Origin: an uncultured Clostridia bacterium
Lineage (GTDB): Bacteria > Bacillota > Clostridia > Christensenellales > UBA1242
NCBI GenBank assembly: GCA_934746515.1
Contig: CAKVFH010000006.1
Location: 1-64,000 of the forward strand
Length of the DNA stretch: 64,000 nucleotides
Reading direction: 5' to 3'
Notes under the pieces: generated by a model
The model's database searches: none
What the model saw: only the letters and a program-made list of their open reading frames with translations
What the model was told of the DNA's origin: nothing
Part shown: positions 51,791-60,423 of the stretch, piece after piece
Numbering within the stretch: the first letter of the stretch is position 1
How the letters are laid out: each line of letters opens with the position of its first letter
Made by a program: the position numbers and the translations under genes

Positions 51791-52881
51791 ACGGGACAAT
51801 TAGAGTTAAAATTGAAGGTTTAAATTCTGGAAAAATTATCAATGCGTTGGTTGAAAAAGGGGTATATTTAAAAAATTTAAAAGAAAAATCAAAGTATGTT
51901 TTGTTTGAGATCAATCAAAATAGTCAAAGCGAACTTGATGCAGTTTGTAAAAGATTTCACAGACACTATGAGATTGTTTCAAAAAACAATTTGGTTAATT
52001 TGCTTCTCAAATTAAAATATTGTGTTGGTTTTTTGGTTGCTATTTCAATTGTTTTTGCGCTTGTGTTTTCATTTAATTTGTATGTTTATGAAGTGAATTT
52101 ACAGGTGGCAAATGGTGAAAATTTTGATATAAGTTCAATTGAACAAATCCTAACAGAAAACGGAGTTTGTGTTGGCTCAAGAAGAAAAAATATTGATACT
52201 AAAAAATTGCAGAATTTGATTTTGTCATCTGAAGAAAATGTGGCAGGATGTTCAATAAAAACGCGCGGTGGAAAAATTGATGTTGTGATTTATCCTGGAA
52301 TAATTAGGGGTGAAAAACAAAACGAAAACCTGTATTCTAAATATGATGCTGTTATTAGCAAGGTTAAAATTTTTGCTGGAAAATCAAAGCTCAAAGAGGG
52401 AGATTTTGTCAAAGAAAATGATCTTTTGATTGAAAATGATAATGGTGCTTCTGGTGAAATTCTTGGAAAAGTATATTTTTCTGATTATGTAATTTACAAT
52501 GAAAATCAAGTAAAAAAAGTGAAAACTGGCAAACAAATAAAAAAAACTAATATTCTGATTTTTGGAAAAAATCTTTTTAAACGAAAGAAAATTGCAGATT
52601 TTTCAAATTATTTTGAAGAAAATTGCGTTTTTTATATATCAAAGAATATGTTTTTGCCAATTTCTTTAAAGTATACAACATACAGTGAATTTGAACTGGT
52701 TGATGAAAAAATTGCTTTTGAAAATGTTGAACAAGATTTGAAAACGAAATTATATGAAAGTATCAAAGGAAAAATTCCAGCTGACGGAAATGTGACAAAT
52801 GTGACTTTTTCAGTTGTTAAAGAAAATAATTTAACAAGACTTGATTGTTTCGTTGAGTGTGAAATGGACCTTTTGAAATAG
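51787..52881 (+). CDS. yqfD: YqfD (SpoIV-related) sporulation membrane protein
   Basis: 364 residues from the ATG in the ATGA overlap with yqfC. N-terminal ~75-residue domain, one transmembrane helix (~82-102), and a long extracytoplasmic domain with RRKNIDTKKLQNLIL and the GKSKLKEGDFVKENDLLI motif typical of YqfD. Conserved across spore formers; likely mother-cell specific. Confidence 0.9.
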   Translation: MNGTIRVKIEGLNSGKIINALVEKGVYLKNLKEKSKYVLFEINQNSQSELDAVCKRFHRHYEIVSKNNLVNLLLKLKYCVGFLVAISIVFALVFSFNLYVYEVNLQVANGENFDISSIEQILTENGVCVGSRRKNIDTKKLQNLILSSEENVAGCSIKTRGGKIDVVIYPGIIRGEKQNENLYSKYDAVISKVKIFAGKSKLKEGDFVKENDLLIENDNGASGEILGKVYFSDYVIYNENQVKKVKTGKQIKKTNILIFGKNLFKRKKIADFSNYFEENCVFYISKNMFLPISLKYTTYSEFELVDEKIAFENVEQDLKTKLYESIKGKIPADGNVTNVTFSVVKENNLTRLDCFVECEMDLLK

Positions 52882-52937
52882 CGGAGATTATTAAATTTTT
52901 TTTGTGTTTCAAGCGCAAATTTATGACCAAAAAATAT

Positions 52938-52984
52938 AAGTAAACAAAGATTTTGAAGATAGCAATAATTTGTTTACTTTTTTT
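52938..52984 (+). terminator. Terminator after yqfD
   Basis: AAGTAAACAAA (52938-52948) pairs with TTTGTTTACTT (52969-52979) around a 20-nt loop, then T residues. Confidence 0.75.
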
Positions 52985-53001
52985 ATTTTTTTCAATATAA
53001 T
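52973..53001 (+). promoter_or_regulatory. Promoter of ybeY-era
   Basis: TTTACT (52973-52978), 17 bp, TATAAT (52996-53001). The -35 box lies in the 3' arm of the preceding terminator. Confidence 0.6.
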
Positions 53002-53024
53002 TGAATTGTAAAGGAAATGGGTAA

Positions 53025-53507
53025 ATGAGTTATATTGAAGTTAGCGGAAGATGCAAAACAGAATATAAATTGCTTGCACAAAAAGTTGCTGAAAAGGTTA
53101 TTGAATTGATGAATTTTCCAAACGATTTGGAAGTGGCAATTGATTTTGTTTCTGAAAATGAAATTCAGAGACTTAACCATGAGTTTAGAAATATTGATAA
53201 AGTTACTGATGTTTTGTCTTTTCCATCGTTCAGTCTTTGGGCTGGTGAAATCTTGAAAACTAGCGATGCAAGCGTGATTCCTTTTAAACAAGAAAATGGA
53301 TTGTATCATTTTGGTGACATGGCGATTTGTTTAAAACAATGTGAAAGACAGGCAAAAGAGTTTGGTGTTACAACCGAATCTGAAATTAAAAAACTTGTCA
53401 TTCATTCGATGCTTCACTTGATGGGATATGATCATATTAAAGACGAAGATTATGCGGTTATGAAACCACAAGAAGAAAAACTTGATAAATTGATTCAATT
53501 AAATTAA
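53025..53507 (+). CDS. ybeY: YbeY endoribonuclease
   Basis: 160 residues. The zinc motif is HSMLHLMGYDH (~126-136, H3xH5xH type), with KVTDVLSFP upstream. Acts in 16S rRNA maturation and ribosome quality control. AAAGGAAATGGG precedes the ATG. Located before era as in Bacillus. Confidence 0.95.
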   Translation: MSYIEVSGRCKTEYKLLAQKVAEKVIELMNFPNDLEVAIDFVSENEIQRLNHEFRNIDKVTDVLSFPSFSLWAGEILKTSDASVIPFKQENGLYHFGDMAICLKQCERQAKEFGVTTESEIKKLVIHSMLHLMGYDHIKDEDYAVMKPQEEKLDKLIQLN

Positions 53508-53537
53508 ATGCAAAATAAACAGAGTAGGAGAAAGATT

Positions 53538-54428
53538 ATGGGATTTAAGTCAGGATTTGTTGCTGTTATTGGAAAGCCTAATGTTGGAAAGAGCAGTCTT
53601 GTTAATAAACTTGTGGGCGAAAAAGTTTCAATAATTAGTCCAAAGGCGCAAACGACTAGAAACAAGATTTATGGTATCAAAAACGGAAAAAATTATCAGG
53701 TTGTTTTTGTTGATACACCTGGTGTTCAGCACACAAAAACCAAACTTGGTGAATTTATGAGCGATGCAACAAACAAGGCTTCGACTGATGTTGATGCGAT
53801 TATTATTGTTTTGGATGCTCTTCGAATTGGACAGGAAGACTATAAAATTATTGAAAAGTTTGCAAATGTCAAATGTCCAGTTTTCTTGGTTATCAATAAA
53901 ATTGAATTAACTAACTATGAAAAGTTTTATCCAATTTTAGCAAAACTTAATGAATACAAATTCATCAAAAAGTTTATCACTGCATCTGCAATTAGAAACC
54001 TAAATATTGATGAACTTGAGACAGAAATATTGAATGTTTTGCCAGAAGGTGAAGCATATTATCCAGTTGATGAATACACCGACAAATCTGTTAGATTTAT
54101 GTGTGGTGAAATCATAAGAGAAAAAGCGCTTTTGTATTTACAAGAAGAAATTCCACACGGACTTGCAATTGATATTATGACTTTTGAAGAAGGTGAAAAT
54201 TGTGTTAAAATAAACGCAAATATCATCACTGAAAGTGAAAGACATAAGCAAATCATTATTGGCAAAAATGGTGAAATGCTTAAACAAATTGGCATGGCTG
54301 CAAGACGAGATATTGAAGAGCTTGTTGGCAACAAGGTTATGCTTGAGTTGTTTGTTAAAGTTAGAAAAGATTGGAAAAATGATATGCAAGCACTTAATGA
54401 TTTGGGCTTCAATAAAAAAGATAACTAA
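53538..54428 (+). CDS. era: Era GTPase (30S assembly)
   Basis: 296 residues from the ATG at 53538 (AGGAG upstream). G domain GKPNVGKSS, switch II DTPGVQ and NKIE; C-terminal KH domain with IIGKNGEMLKQIG. Binds 16S rRNA 3' end during 30S maturation. Confidence 0.96.
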   Translation: MGFKSGFVAVIGKPNVGKSSLVNKLVGEKVSIISPKAQTTRNKIYGIKNGKNYQVVFVDTPGVQHTKTKLGEFMSDATNKASTDVDAIIIVLDALRIGQEDYKIIEKFANVKCPVFLVINKIELTNYEKFYPILAKLNEYKFIKKFITASAIRNLNIDELETEILNVLPEGEAYYPVDEYTDKSVRFMCGEIIREKALLYLQEEIPHGLAIDIMTFEEGENCVKINANIITESERHKQIIIGKNGEMLKQIGMAARRDIEELVGNKVMLELFVKVRKDWKNDMQALNDLGFNKKDN

Positions 54429-54512
54429 ATTTTACATTAAATTTTGATTCAAATGAATAAAAAATTTTGTTCGGGTAATTATTAAATCATAAACAAAATT
54501 TGTGAGGGATTT

Positions 54513-54785
54513 ATGGAAAAGACATTTTTAAGACCATCAACAATAGCTTATGACGGAATGAACAGTATTGAAGAAATTATGGGAGAATATAACGGATATT
54601 TGTCGGTTGTTTCTGACAGAGATTTGAAAACAGAGTTTGCTGAAAGGCGAGCTAGTTTTGTTTCGAGCCCAACTGTTATGAATGTTAGAATGTTTAAAAG
54701 AGCAAAAGAAAAAATGCTTGAGCGTGGTTTACTAAACGAAAATACTGAACAAAATGAAAATAATAATTTTGGTCGTCAAATGTAA
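54513..54785 (+). CDS. Small protein of unknown function between era and recO
   Basis: 90 residues, not recognised. Charged and helical, with a mid-region FAERRASFVSSPTVMNVRMFKR and a polar Asn-rich end. GTGAGGG precedes the ATG. In Bacillus the short gene yqzL lies here; this one is longer and not clearly similar. Its own leader region (54429-54512) has no convincing promoter. Confidence 0.7.
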   Translation: MEKTFLRPSTIAYDGMNSIEEIMGEYNGYLSVVSDRDLKTEFAERRASFVSSPTVMNVRMFKRAKEKMLERGLLNENTEQNENNNFGRQM

Positions 54786-54790
54786 TTGTT

Positions 54791-54821
54791 AAGTAAAATT
54801 CATGTAAATTTTACATTTTTA
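54791..54821 (+). terminator. Weak AT-rich terminator before recO
   Basis: GTAAAATT (54793-54800) pairs with AATTTTAC (54807-54814) around CATGTA, followed by ATTTTT. An overlapping palindrome ATGTAAATTTTACAT is an alternative reading. Confidence 0.5.
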
Positions 54822-54854
54822 ATGAAAATTTTAAAAAATAGTTTTGGATGAAAT

Positions 54855-55592
54855 TTGGAAGAGATTAAACTAAAAGGAATTGTAATTAAAGCATCAGATT
54901 TTAAAGATAGTGATAAAATTGTCACTATTTTTTCTGCTGAAAAAGGACTTATCAAAGCGAGAGTTCGCGGAGTTAAAAAAAATAAAGCAAAACTTGCGTT
55001 TGCTGTTCAGCCTTTTGCATTTGTCGAATTTATGCTCACTGAAAGAGATGGATTTTACACTGTTATAAACGCAACGAGCATAGATCAATTTTTTAATATT
55101 ACTGCAGATTTTGATAACTATATTTTTATGTTAGCTTGTCTTGAAATTGTTCAGAAGACTGTTAAAGAAAATGAAAGTCAGGTTGATTTGTTTGTCCTTT
55201 TGTTAAATTCACTAAAACTTGTAAGCTATGAAAATGTTTCATCAATGAATGTGTTTATTAAGTTTGTTATTGAGTCAATGAAATATCTGGGTTTTTGGTT
55301 TGTGTTTGATAGATGTGCTTCGTGCGGGGCAGAATTAAATGAAAATAATGTTGGTTTTTCGTATGAGTTCAATGGCTTGCTGTGTCCAAAGTGTATGAAT
55401 AAAAATGATTATTTGCAACTATCAAAAGGCGAGTATTTGATTTTAAGAAATATCAGCGCCTGCAACATTGAAAAACTTTCGTCATTGCATTTTCTTTCTC
55501 GCGATGATAAAATTTCTGTAATCACGATGCTATGCAAAGTTTTCAGACTTTTGACTGATGAAGAAATAACCACGATAAAACAGTTCTTGTAA
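54855..55592 (+). CDS. recO: RecO, recombination mediator
   Basis: 245 residues from a TTG start; no ATG or GTG is available nearby in frame and the protein begins as RecO does (LKGIVIKASDFKDSDKIV). OB-fold N-terminus (1-80) and a helical C-terminal domain with the zinc ligands CASC and CPKC (~156-182). Loads RecA with RecR. The ribosome binding site is poor. Confidence 0.93.
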   Translation: MEEIKLKGIVIKASDFKDSDKIVTIFSAEKGLIKARVRGVKKNKAKLAFAVQPFAFVEFMLTERDGFYTVINATSIDQFFNITADFDNYIFMLACLEIVQKTVKENESQVDLFVLLLNSLKLVSYENVSSMNVFIKFVIESMKYLGFWFVFDRCASCGAELNENNVGFSYEFNGLLCPKCMNKNDYLQLSKGEYLILRNISACNIEKLSSLHFLSRDDKISVITMLCKVFRLLTDEEITTIKQFL

Positions 55593-55634
55593 ATTTAAAA
55601 TAGATAACAAAAAAAAGTATAGGAAATATTTCAA

Positions 55635-56675
55635 ATGGAAAATAGGTTTAACAAAAGACAATCAAATTTCGAACTTCTCCGAATAATTGCAATGCTTCTA
55701 ATAGTTATGCATCATGCGGCAATGTATAATGGAACAAGTTTTTCAGGTTTTGGTTCTAAGTTTAATAGAATTTTGATGCTAGGTGGTAAACTTGGTGTTG
55801 ATATTTTTGTGCTGATTTCAGCCTATTTTATGGTTGATAAAAATTTTAAATTTTCAAGGATAATAAATCTTATTATTCAAACTACTTTTTATTCGCTACT
55901 AATATATGTCCTTTTTTGTTGCTTTGGATTAGAAAAATTTACTTTTAAAGACTTTTTGCAATCAAGTGTTTTTGCTTGTTTCACTCGATATGGTTTTATT
56001 ACTAACTATTTATTATTGTTGTTAATTTCACCGCTATTAAATATTGTTATTAAAAACTTAACACAAAAGCAGTATGTAATTATTTGTTCGTTTATTTTTG
56101 GTGTGGTTTTATTTCCGTATATTTGGCATTGTTTATTTAATGAATATATGAATTTTCCTTCTATTAGCTATTTTTCGTTCTTTATTTGTCTGTATTTTAT
56201 TGCGGGGTATATAAAAAAGTATGGCGTTGGCTTGTCAAATAAACAAGTCATCTGGTTATTATGTTTATTTATAATTTTCCAGGTCAGCACAGTATTTTCC
56301 ACAATAAGAGAAGTGGATACTATTTTTGCACTTGGAAATACAATGATTTCTATTTTACTTTTATTGGTATTTAAAAATTTCAATTTTCAGTCAAAGTTTA
56401 TAAACAGAGTATCTTCTCACACTTTAGGTGTTTATTTAATTCATGAGCATTATTGCATAAGAGCATTCTGGTGGAAATACTTCTTTGGTTTAATACCTTT
56501 TAGTTCAAAATGGGGATATTTTGGAATGGTTATTTTGGCTGTTGTGATAACTTTTGTAATTTGTGAATTCATAGATTTATTAAGGGAAGTTACTGTTCAC
56601 AAGTTATATGTTTCAATTTGTAATAAAATTGATAAAAAGAGACAAGAAAAAGTTGAGCAAAGTGGTTTGCAATAG
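55635..56675 (+). CDS. Acyltransferase 3 family membrane protein
   Basis: 346 residues, about ten transmembrane helices, with the family start NFELLRIIAMLLIVMHHA (catalytic-type His ~29). These enzymes O-acylate exported polysaccharides, peptidoglycan or teichoic acids. Leucine is largely TTA and CTA here, unlike the TTG/CTT-rich neighbours, and it interrupts the conserved recO-ppdK neighbourhood, suggesting later insertion. Confidence 0.88.
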   Translation: MENRFNKRQSNFELLRIIAMLLIVMHHAAMYNGTSFSGFGSKFNRILMLGGKLGVDIFVLISAYFMVDKNFKFSRIINLIIQTTFYSLLIYVLFCCFGLEKFTFKDFLQSSVFACFTRYGFITNYLLLLLISPLLNIVIKNLTQKQYVIICSFIFGVVLFPYIWHCLFNEYMNFPSISYFSFFICLYFIAGYIKKYGVGLSNKQVIWLLCLFIIFQVSTVFSTIREVDTIFALGNTMISILLLLVFKNFNFQSKFINRVSSHTLGVYLIHEHYCIRAFWWKYFFGLIPFSSKWGYFGMVILAVVITFVICEFIDLLREVTVHKLYVSICNKIDKKRQEKVEQSGLQ

Positions 56676-56921
56676 TTTGAGTGTGCTTATATTTTATGTT
56701 AATTTTATTAAAAGCAAATTTCTGTGGGGAAAAGAAATTTAGCATGGTAATGACTGGCTAAATTTTATTATATAATGGCATTGTGTTCGGCAGGTGCTGA
56801 TTGGCTGTAAAATTTCATTTATATCGTTTATAAATTTTATGTAACTTCAATATTTGTGCTTTGTTTGACTTGTAGGTCACGAAAGTGTTAGTATTCGCAT
56901 ACAAAATTTAAAGGAGACGAG
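56676..56921 (+). promoter_or_regulatory. Intergenic region with promoter for the zinc-ribbon gene
   Basis: TTGACT (56865-56870), 18 bp, TAGTAT (56889-56894) is the likely promoter. A TATAAT at 56771-56776 has no good -35. The stretch between (56777-56860) contains a G-rich patch but I could not identify a known RNA in it. Confidence 0.5.
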
Positions 56922-57272
56922 ATGATGAAAATTGAAGAAATTGGCTTTTGCCCTTGTTGTTTTAATGACGAAAAAAGTGGTGCTGTGATAAATTTTTACA
57001 CATTGAGAGAGGATAATGGTGATCTTAAAGAAATCCATATCTTTGGTGATGACGACTTTGATGTTCCATCAGCAAATCAAACTGTTAAAGAAGCAACTTT
57101 TTCAGATGATGGAAAGTTTGTTACTGAAGTTGTTTGCCCAAGATGCAAAGAACACATTGAAGTTAAAATTCCTATTGTTAAACAACAATTAGAAGCATTC
57201 AAACATTTTGAAAAAGGTGATGAACCACTTAAAGTAGCTTCTAAAGTTGCAGCTGAAAAAACTGCTAACTAA
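56922..57272 (+). CDS. Small zinc-ribbon protein, unknown function
   Basis: 116 residues. Two cysteine pairs, CPCC (~10-13) and CPRC (~69-72), would bind one zinc; the part between is acidic with beta strands (KEIHIFGDDDFDV). The C-terminal ~40 residues are helical. AAAGGAG precedes the ATG. Its own promoter and terminator make it a single-gene unit just before ppdK. Confidence 0.72.
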   Translation: MMKIEEIGFCPCCFNDEKSGAVINFYTLREDNGDLKEIHIFGDDDFDVPSANQTVKEATFSDDGKFVTEVVCPRCKEHIEVKIPIVKQQLEAFKHFEKGDEPLKVASKVAAEKTAN

Positions 57273-57296
57273 TTGGTTATTAAAGTAAAATTAAAA

Positions 57297-57329
57297 TGGG
57301 CTAAAATAAAAATTTAGCTCATTTTTTTG
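57297..57329 (+). terminator. Terminator after the zinc-ribbon gene
   Basis: ATGGGCTAAA (57297-57306) pairs with TTTAGCTCAT (57314-57323, one G-U), followed by seven T residues. Confidence 0.85.
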
Positions 57330-57351
57330 TGCAAAAAATTGCAAAAAGTTA

Positions 57352-57380
57352 TTGCTTTAAATATTTTGCTTTGTTATAAT
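57352..57380 (+). promoter_or_regulatory. Promoter of ppdK
   Basis: TTGCTT (57352-57357), 17 bp, TATAAT (57375-57380). The leader contains AGTGA and GGTGA copies that can each pair with TCACT (57385-57405). Confidence 0.65.
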
Positions 57381-57433
57381 CGTTAGTGACTGGTGATAAA
57401 TCACTGGGCAAATTATTTAAGGAGAAAATTTAT

Positions 57434-60100
57434 ATGCCTACAAAAAAATATGTTTACAAGTTTGCTGAAGGCAACAAAGACATGCGTGAACTTTTAGGCG
57501 GCAAAGGTGCTAACCTAGCTGAAATGGCTAGACTTGGTTTCCCAGTTCCTAACGGTTTCACAATTTCTACCGAAGCATGCACACAATACTATGAAGACGG
57601 TAGAGAAATCAATGAAGAAATTCAAAAACAAATCAACGAACACATCGCTTGGCTTGAAAAGGAAAATGGAAAAAAGTTTGGTGATGAATCAGACCCATTG
57701 CTCGTTTCTGTTCGTTCAGGTGCTAGAGCTTCTATGCCTGGTATGATGGATACTATCCTTAACCTTGGTCTTAACGATGTTGCTGTTGAAGGCTTCGCTA
57801 AAAAGACAAACAATCCTAGATTTGCTTATGACTCTTACAGAAGATTCATTCAAATGTATTCTGACGTTGTTATGGAAGTTAGCAAAAAAGAATTCGAAGC
57901 TAAAATTGATGCTTTGAAAGCTAAACGCGGTGTTAAACTTGATGTTGAGCTTACAGTTGATGATTTGAAAGAACTTGTTGCTGATTTTAAAGCAACTTAC
58001 AAAAATGCACTTGGTAAAGATTTCCCACAAGATGCTAAAGAACAACTTATGGGCGCTGTTAAAGCCGTATTTAGATCATGGGATAACCCAAGAGCTAATG
58101 TTTACAGACAAATGAACGATATCCCTTATTCTTGGGGTACTGCTGTAAATGTTCAAACCATGGTATTTGGTAACATGGGTGAAACATCAGGTACTGGTGT
58201 TGCATTCTCAAGAAACCCTGCAACTGGTGAACCAGGACTTATGGGTGAATACTTAATGAACGCACAAGGCGAAGACGTTGTTGCTGGTGTTAGAACTCCT
58301 GAAAAAGTTGAAACATCACTTAAAGAACACAACCCTGCAGTTTACAACCAACTTTTGGATACTGCTATGCGTCTTGAAAAACACTTCCATGATATGCAAG
58401 ATATGGAATTCACAGTTCAAGAAGGAAAACTTTATATGCTTCAAACAAGAAACGGTAAGAGAACTGCAGCTGCTGCTCTTCGTATTGCTTGCGATCTTGT
58501 TGATGAAGGTATGATTGATGAAAAACAAGCTGTTCTTATGATCGAGCCAAAATCTCTTGATCAACTTTTGCACCCACAATTCGATCAAAAAGATTTGAAA
58601 CAAGCAAAAGAAATTGCTTGTGGCCTTAACGCATCTCCTGGTGCTGGTGCTGGTAAAGTTGTTTTCAGCGCTGAAGAAGTTGAAGATTGGGTTAAAAACA
58701 AAGGTGAAAAGAGAGTTATTCTTGTTCGTCTTGAAACAAGCCCAGAAGATATTGTTGGTATGCAATACTCTCAAGGTATCTTGACAGTTCGTGGTGGTAT
58801 GACATCTCACGCTGCAGTTGTTGCTCGTGGTATGGGTGCTTGCTGCGTTTCTGGTTGCGGTAACAACAATGAAGTTGCTATTGATGAAGACAAGAAAGTT
58901 ATCACTATCAATGGTGTAACATTCCATGAAGGTGATTGGATGAGTCTTGATGGTTCTACTGGTAAAATTTACGATAGAGAAATCAAAACTGTTCCAGCTG
59001 ATGTAAACTCAGGTTATTTCGGAAGAATTATGGCTTGGGCTGACAAATACAAAGCTCTCTTGGTTAGAACAAACGCTGATTCTCCAAAAGATGCTAAACA
59101 AGCTTATGCTTTTGGTGCTAGCGGTATTGGTCTTTGCAGAACAGAACACATGTTCTTTGCTGAAGACAGAATTCCAGCTATCCGTGAAATGATTTGTTCT
59201 GATACTGTTGAACAAAGAAAAGTTGCTCTTGCTAAACTTGAACCAATGCAACAAAGCGACTTCGAAGGCATTTATGAAGCTATGGAAGGAAATCCTGTAA
59301 CAATTCGTTTCCTTGATCCACCACTACATGAATTCGTTCCAACAGAAGAAAAAGATATTGAACTTCTTGCTAAAACTCAAGGCAAGACAGTTGCTCAAGT
59401 TAAGAATATCATTGATTCTTTGAAAGAATTCAACCCAATGATGGGACACCGTGGTTGCCGTCTTGCTGTAACATATCCTGAAATTGCTGAAATGCAAACA
59501 AGAGCCGTTATGCAAGCTGCTATCAATGTTGCTAAAAAACACAAAGATTGGAAAGTTGTTCCAGAAATCATGATTCCACTTGTTGGCGAAGTTAAAGAAC
59601 TTAAATTTGTTAAAGATGTTGTTTGCAAAACAGCTGATGAAGTTCTTGCAAAGAATGGTTTTGACAAAGAAGCATTCCCATATCATGTTGGTACTATGAT
59701 TGAAATTCCTCGTGCAGCTCTTACTGCTGACGAAATCGCTAAAGAAGCTGAATTCTTCTCATTTGGTACAAATGACCTTACTCAAATGACATTCGGTTTC
59801 TCTCGTGATGATGCTGGTAAATTCCTTGGAGCTTACTATGCAAACAAGATTTATGAATCTGACCCATTTGCTAAACTTGACCAAGTTGGTGTAGGCAAAC
59901 TTGTTAAGATGGCTGTTGATCTTGGTAAACAAACTCGTCCAAATATCAAACTTGGTATCTGCGGTGAACACGGTGGTGATCCATCAACAATTGAGTTCTG
60001 TCACAAAGTTGGCTTAACTTATGTTTCATGCTCACCATTCAGAGTTCCTATTGCTAGACTTGCTGCTGCTCAAGCAAACATCAAGTTCCCAAGAAACTAA
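57434..60100 (+). CDS. ppdK: Pyruvate, phosphate dikinase
   Basis: 888 residues from the ATG at 57434 (AAGGAG upstream). Nucleotide-binding GGKGANLAEM near the start; phosphohistidine in GGMTSHAAVVARGMG (His ~458); C-terminal PEP domain with catalytic Cys in VSCSPFR. Interconverts pyruvate, ATP and Pi with PEP, AMP and PPi; in anaerobes it often works with PPi-linked glycolysis. Codon use is strongly biased (GCT, CTT, GGT, AAC/TAC more common than around it), pointing to high expression. The region recO-ppdK-dnaG is conserved in Clostridia. Confidence 0.97.
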   Translation: MPTKKYVYKFAEGNKDMRELLGGKGANLAEMARLGFPVPNGFTISTEACTQYYEDGREINEEIQKQINEHIAWLEKENGKKFGDESDPLLVSVRSGARASMPGMMDTILNLGLNDVAVEGFAKKTNNPRFAYDSYRRFIQMYSDVVMEVSKKEFEAKIDALKAKRGVKLDVELTVDDLKELVADFKATYKNALGKDFPQDAKEQLMGAVKAVFRSWDNPRANVYRQMNDIPYSWGTAVNVQTMVFGNMGETSGTGVAFSRNPATGEPGLMGEYLMNAQGEDVVAGVRTPEKVETSLKEHNPAVYNQLLDTAMRLEKHFHDMQDMEFTVQEGKLYMLQTRNGKRTAAAALRIACDLVDEGMIDEKQAVLMIEPKSLDQLLHPQFDQKDLKQAKEIACGLNASPGAGAGKVVFSAEEVEDWVKNKGEKRVILVRLETSPEDIVGMQYSQGILTVRGGMTSHAAVVARGMGACCVSGCGNNNEVAIDEDKKVITINGVTFHEGDWMSLDGSTGKIYDREIKTVPADVNSGYFGRIMAWADKYKALLVRTNADSPKDAKQAYAFGASGIGLCRTEHMFFAEDRIPAIREMICSDTVEQRKVALAKLEPMQQSDFEGIYEAMEGNPVTIRFLDPPLHEFVPTEEKDIELLAKTQGKTVAQVKNIIDSLKEFNPMMGHRGCRLAVTYPEIAEMQTRAVMQAAINVAKKHKDWKVVPEIMIPLVGEVKELKFVKDVVCKTADEVLAKNGFDKEAFPYHVGTMIEIPRAALTADEIAKEAEFFSFGTNDLTQMTFGFSRDDAGKFLGAYYANKIYESDPFAKLDQVGVGKLVKMAVDLGKQTRPNIKLGICGEHGGDPSTIEFCHKVGLTYVSCSPFRVPIARLAAAQANIKFPRN

Positions 60101-60117
60101 TAGGTTAGTTAAATTAA

Positions 60118-60147
60118 AAATCTAGGCGTTTTGCCTAGATTTTTTTA
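60118..60147 (+). terminator. Terminator after ppdK
   Basis: AAATCTAGGC (60118-60127) pairs perfectly with GCCTAGATTT (60133-60142), 5-nt loop, T-run. Confidence 0.92.
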
Positions 60148-60370
60148 TGAGAAAAATTTGCTTTAAAAAAGTGTGGGAAGGTTTTTTGTAATTTAGAAAA
60201 AATATTGTAATCATGCAGTGATTTGTTGTAACTGTGCATGAAATTATTTTTAATTTGATTGTTGTTTTGTGATTAACTTTTATCTTGTTTAAAAATCTAT
60301 GCGTGAAATAACCCGAATTTTGGGGAATAAAAAAGATTATTAAATAAAAACGGAAAATGGGACTATTTAT
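60148..60370. other. AT-rich intergenic stretch
   Basis: Part of a 323-base gap. Apart from the ppdK terminator before it and the promoter after it I see no ORF, repeat or recognisable RNA. Confidence 0.6.
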
Positions 60371-60400
60371 TTGACTTTAAGTTTTTAAAAACAATATAAT
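60371..60400 (+). promoter_or_regulatory. Promoter of the lipoprotein-LRR pair
   Basis: TTGACT (60371-60376), 18 bp, TATAAT (60395-60400); AAGGA and the ATG follow. Confidence 0.65.
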
Positions 60401-60423
60401 AAATGTACAATAAGGATAACTAT

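Noticed and set aside
56777..56860. Possible structured RNA in the gap before the zinc-ribbon gene
   Set aside because: A G-rich patch is present but I could not draw a stable fold or match a known RNA class by eye.
58316..58927. Reverse-strand ORF of 203 codons inside ppdK
   Set aside because: Composition is that of a shadow of a strongly codon-biased gene; ppdK motifs lie on the forward strand.
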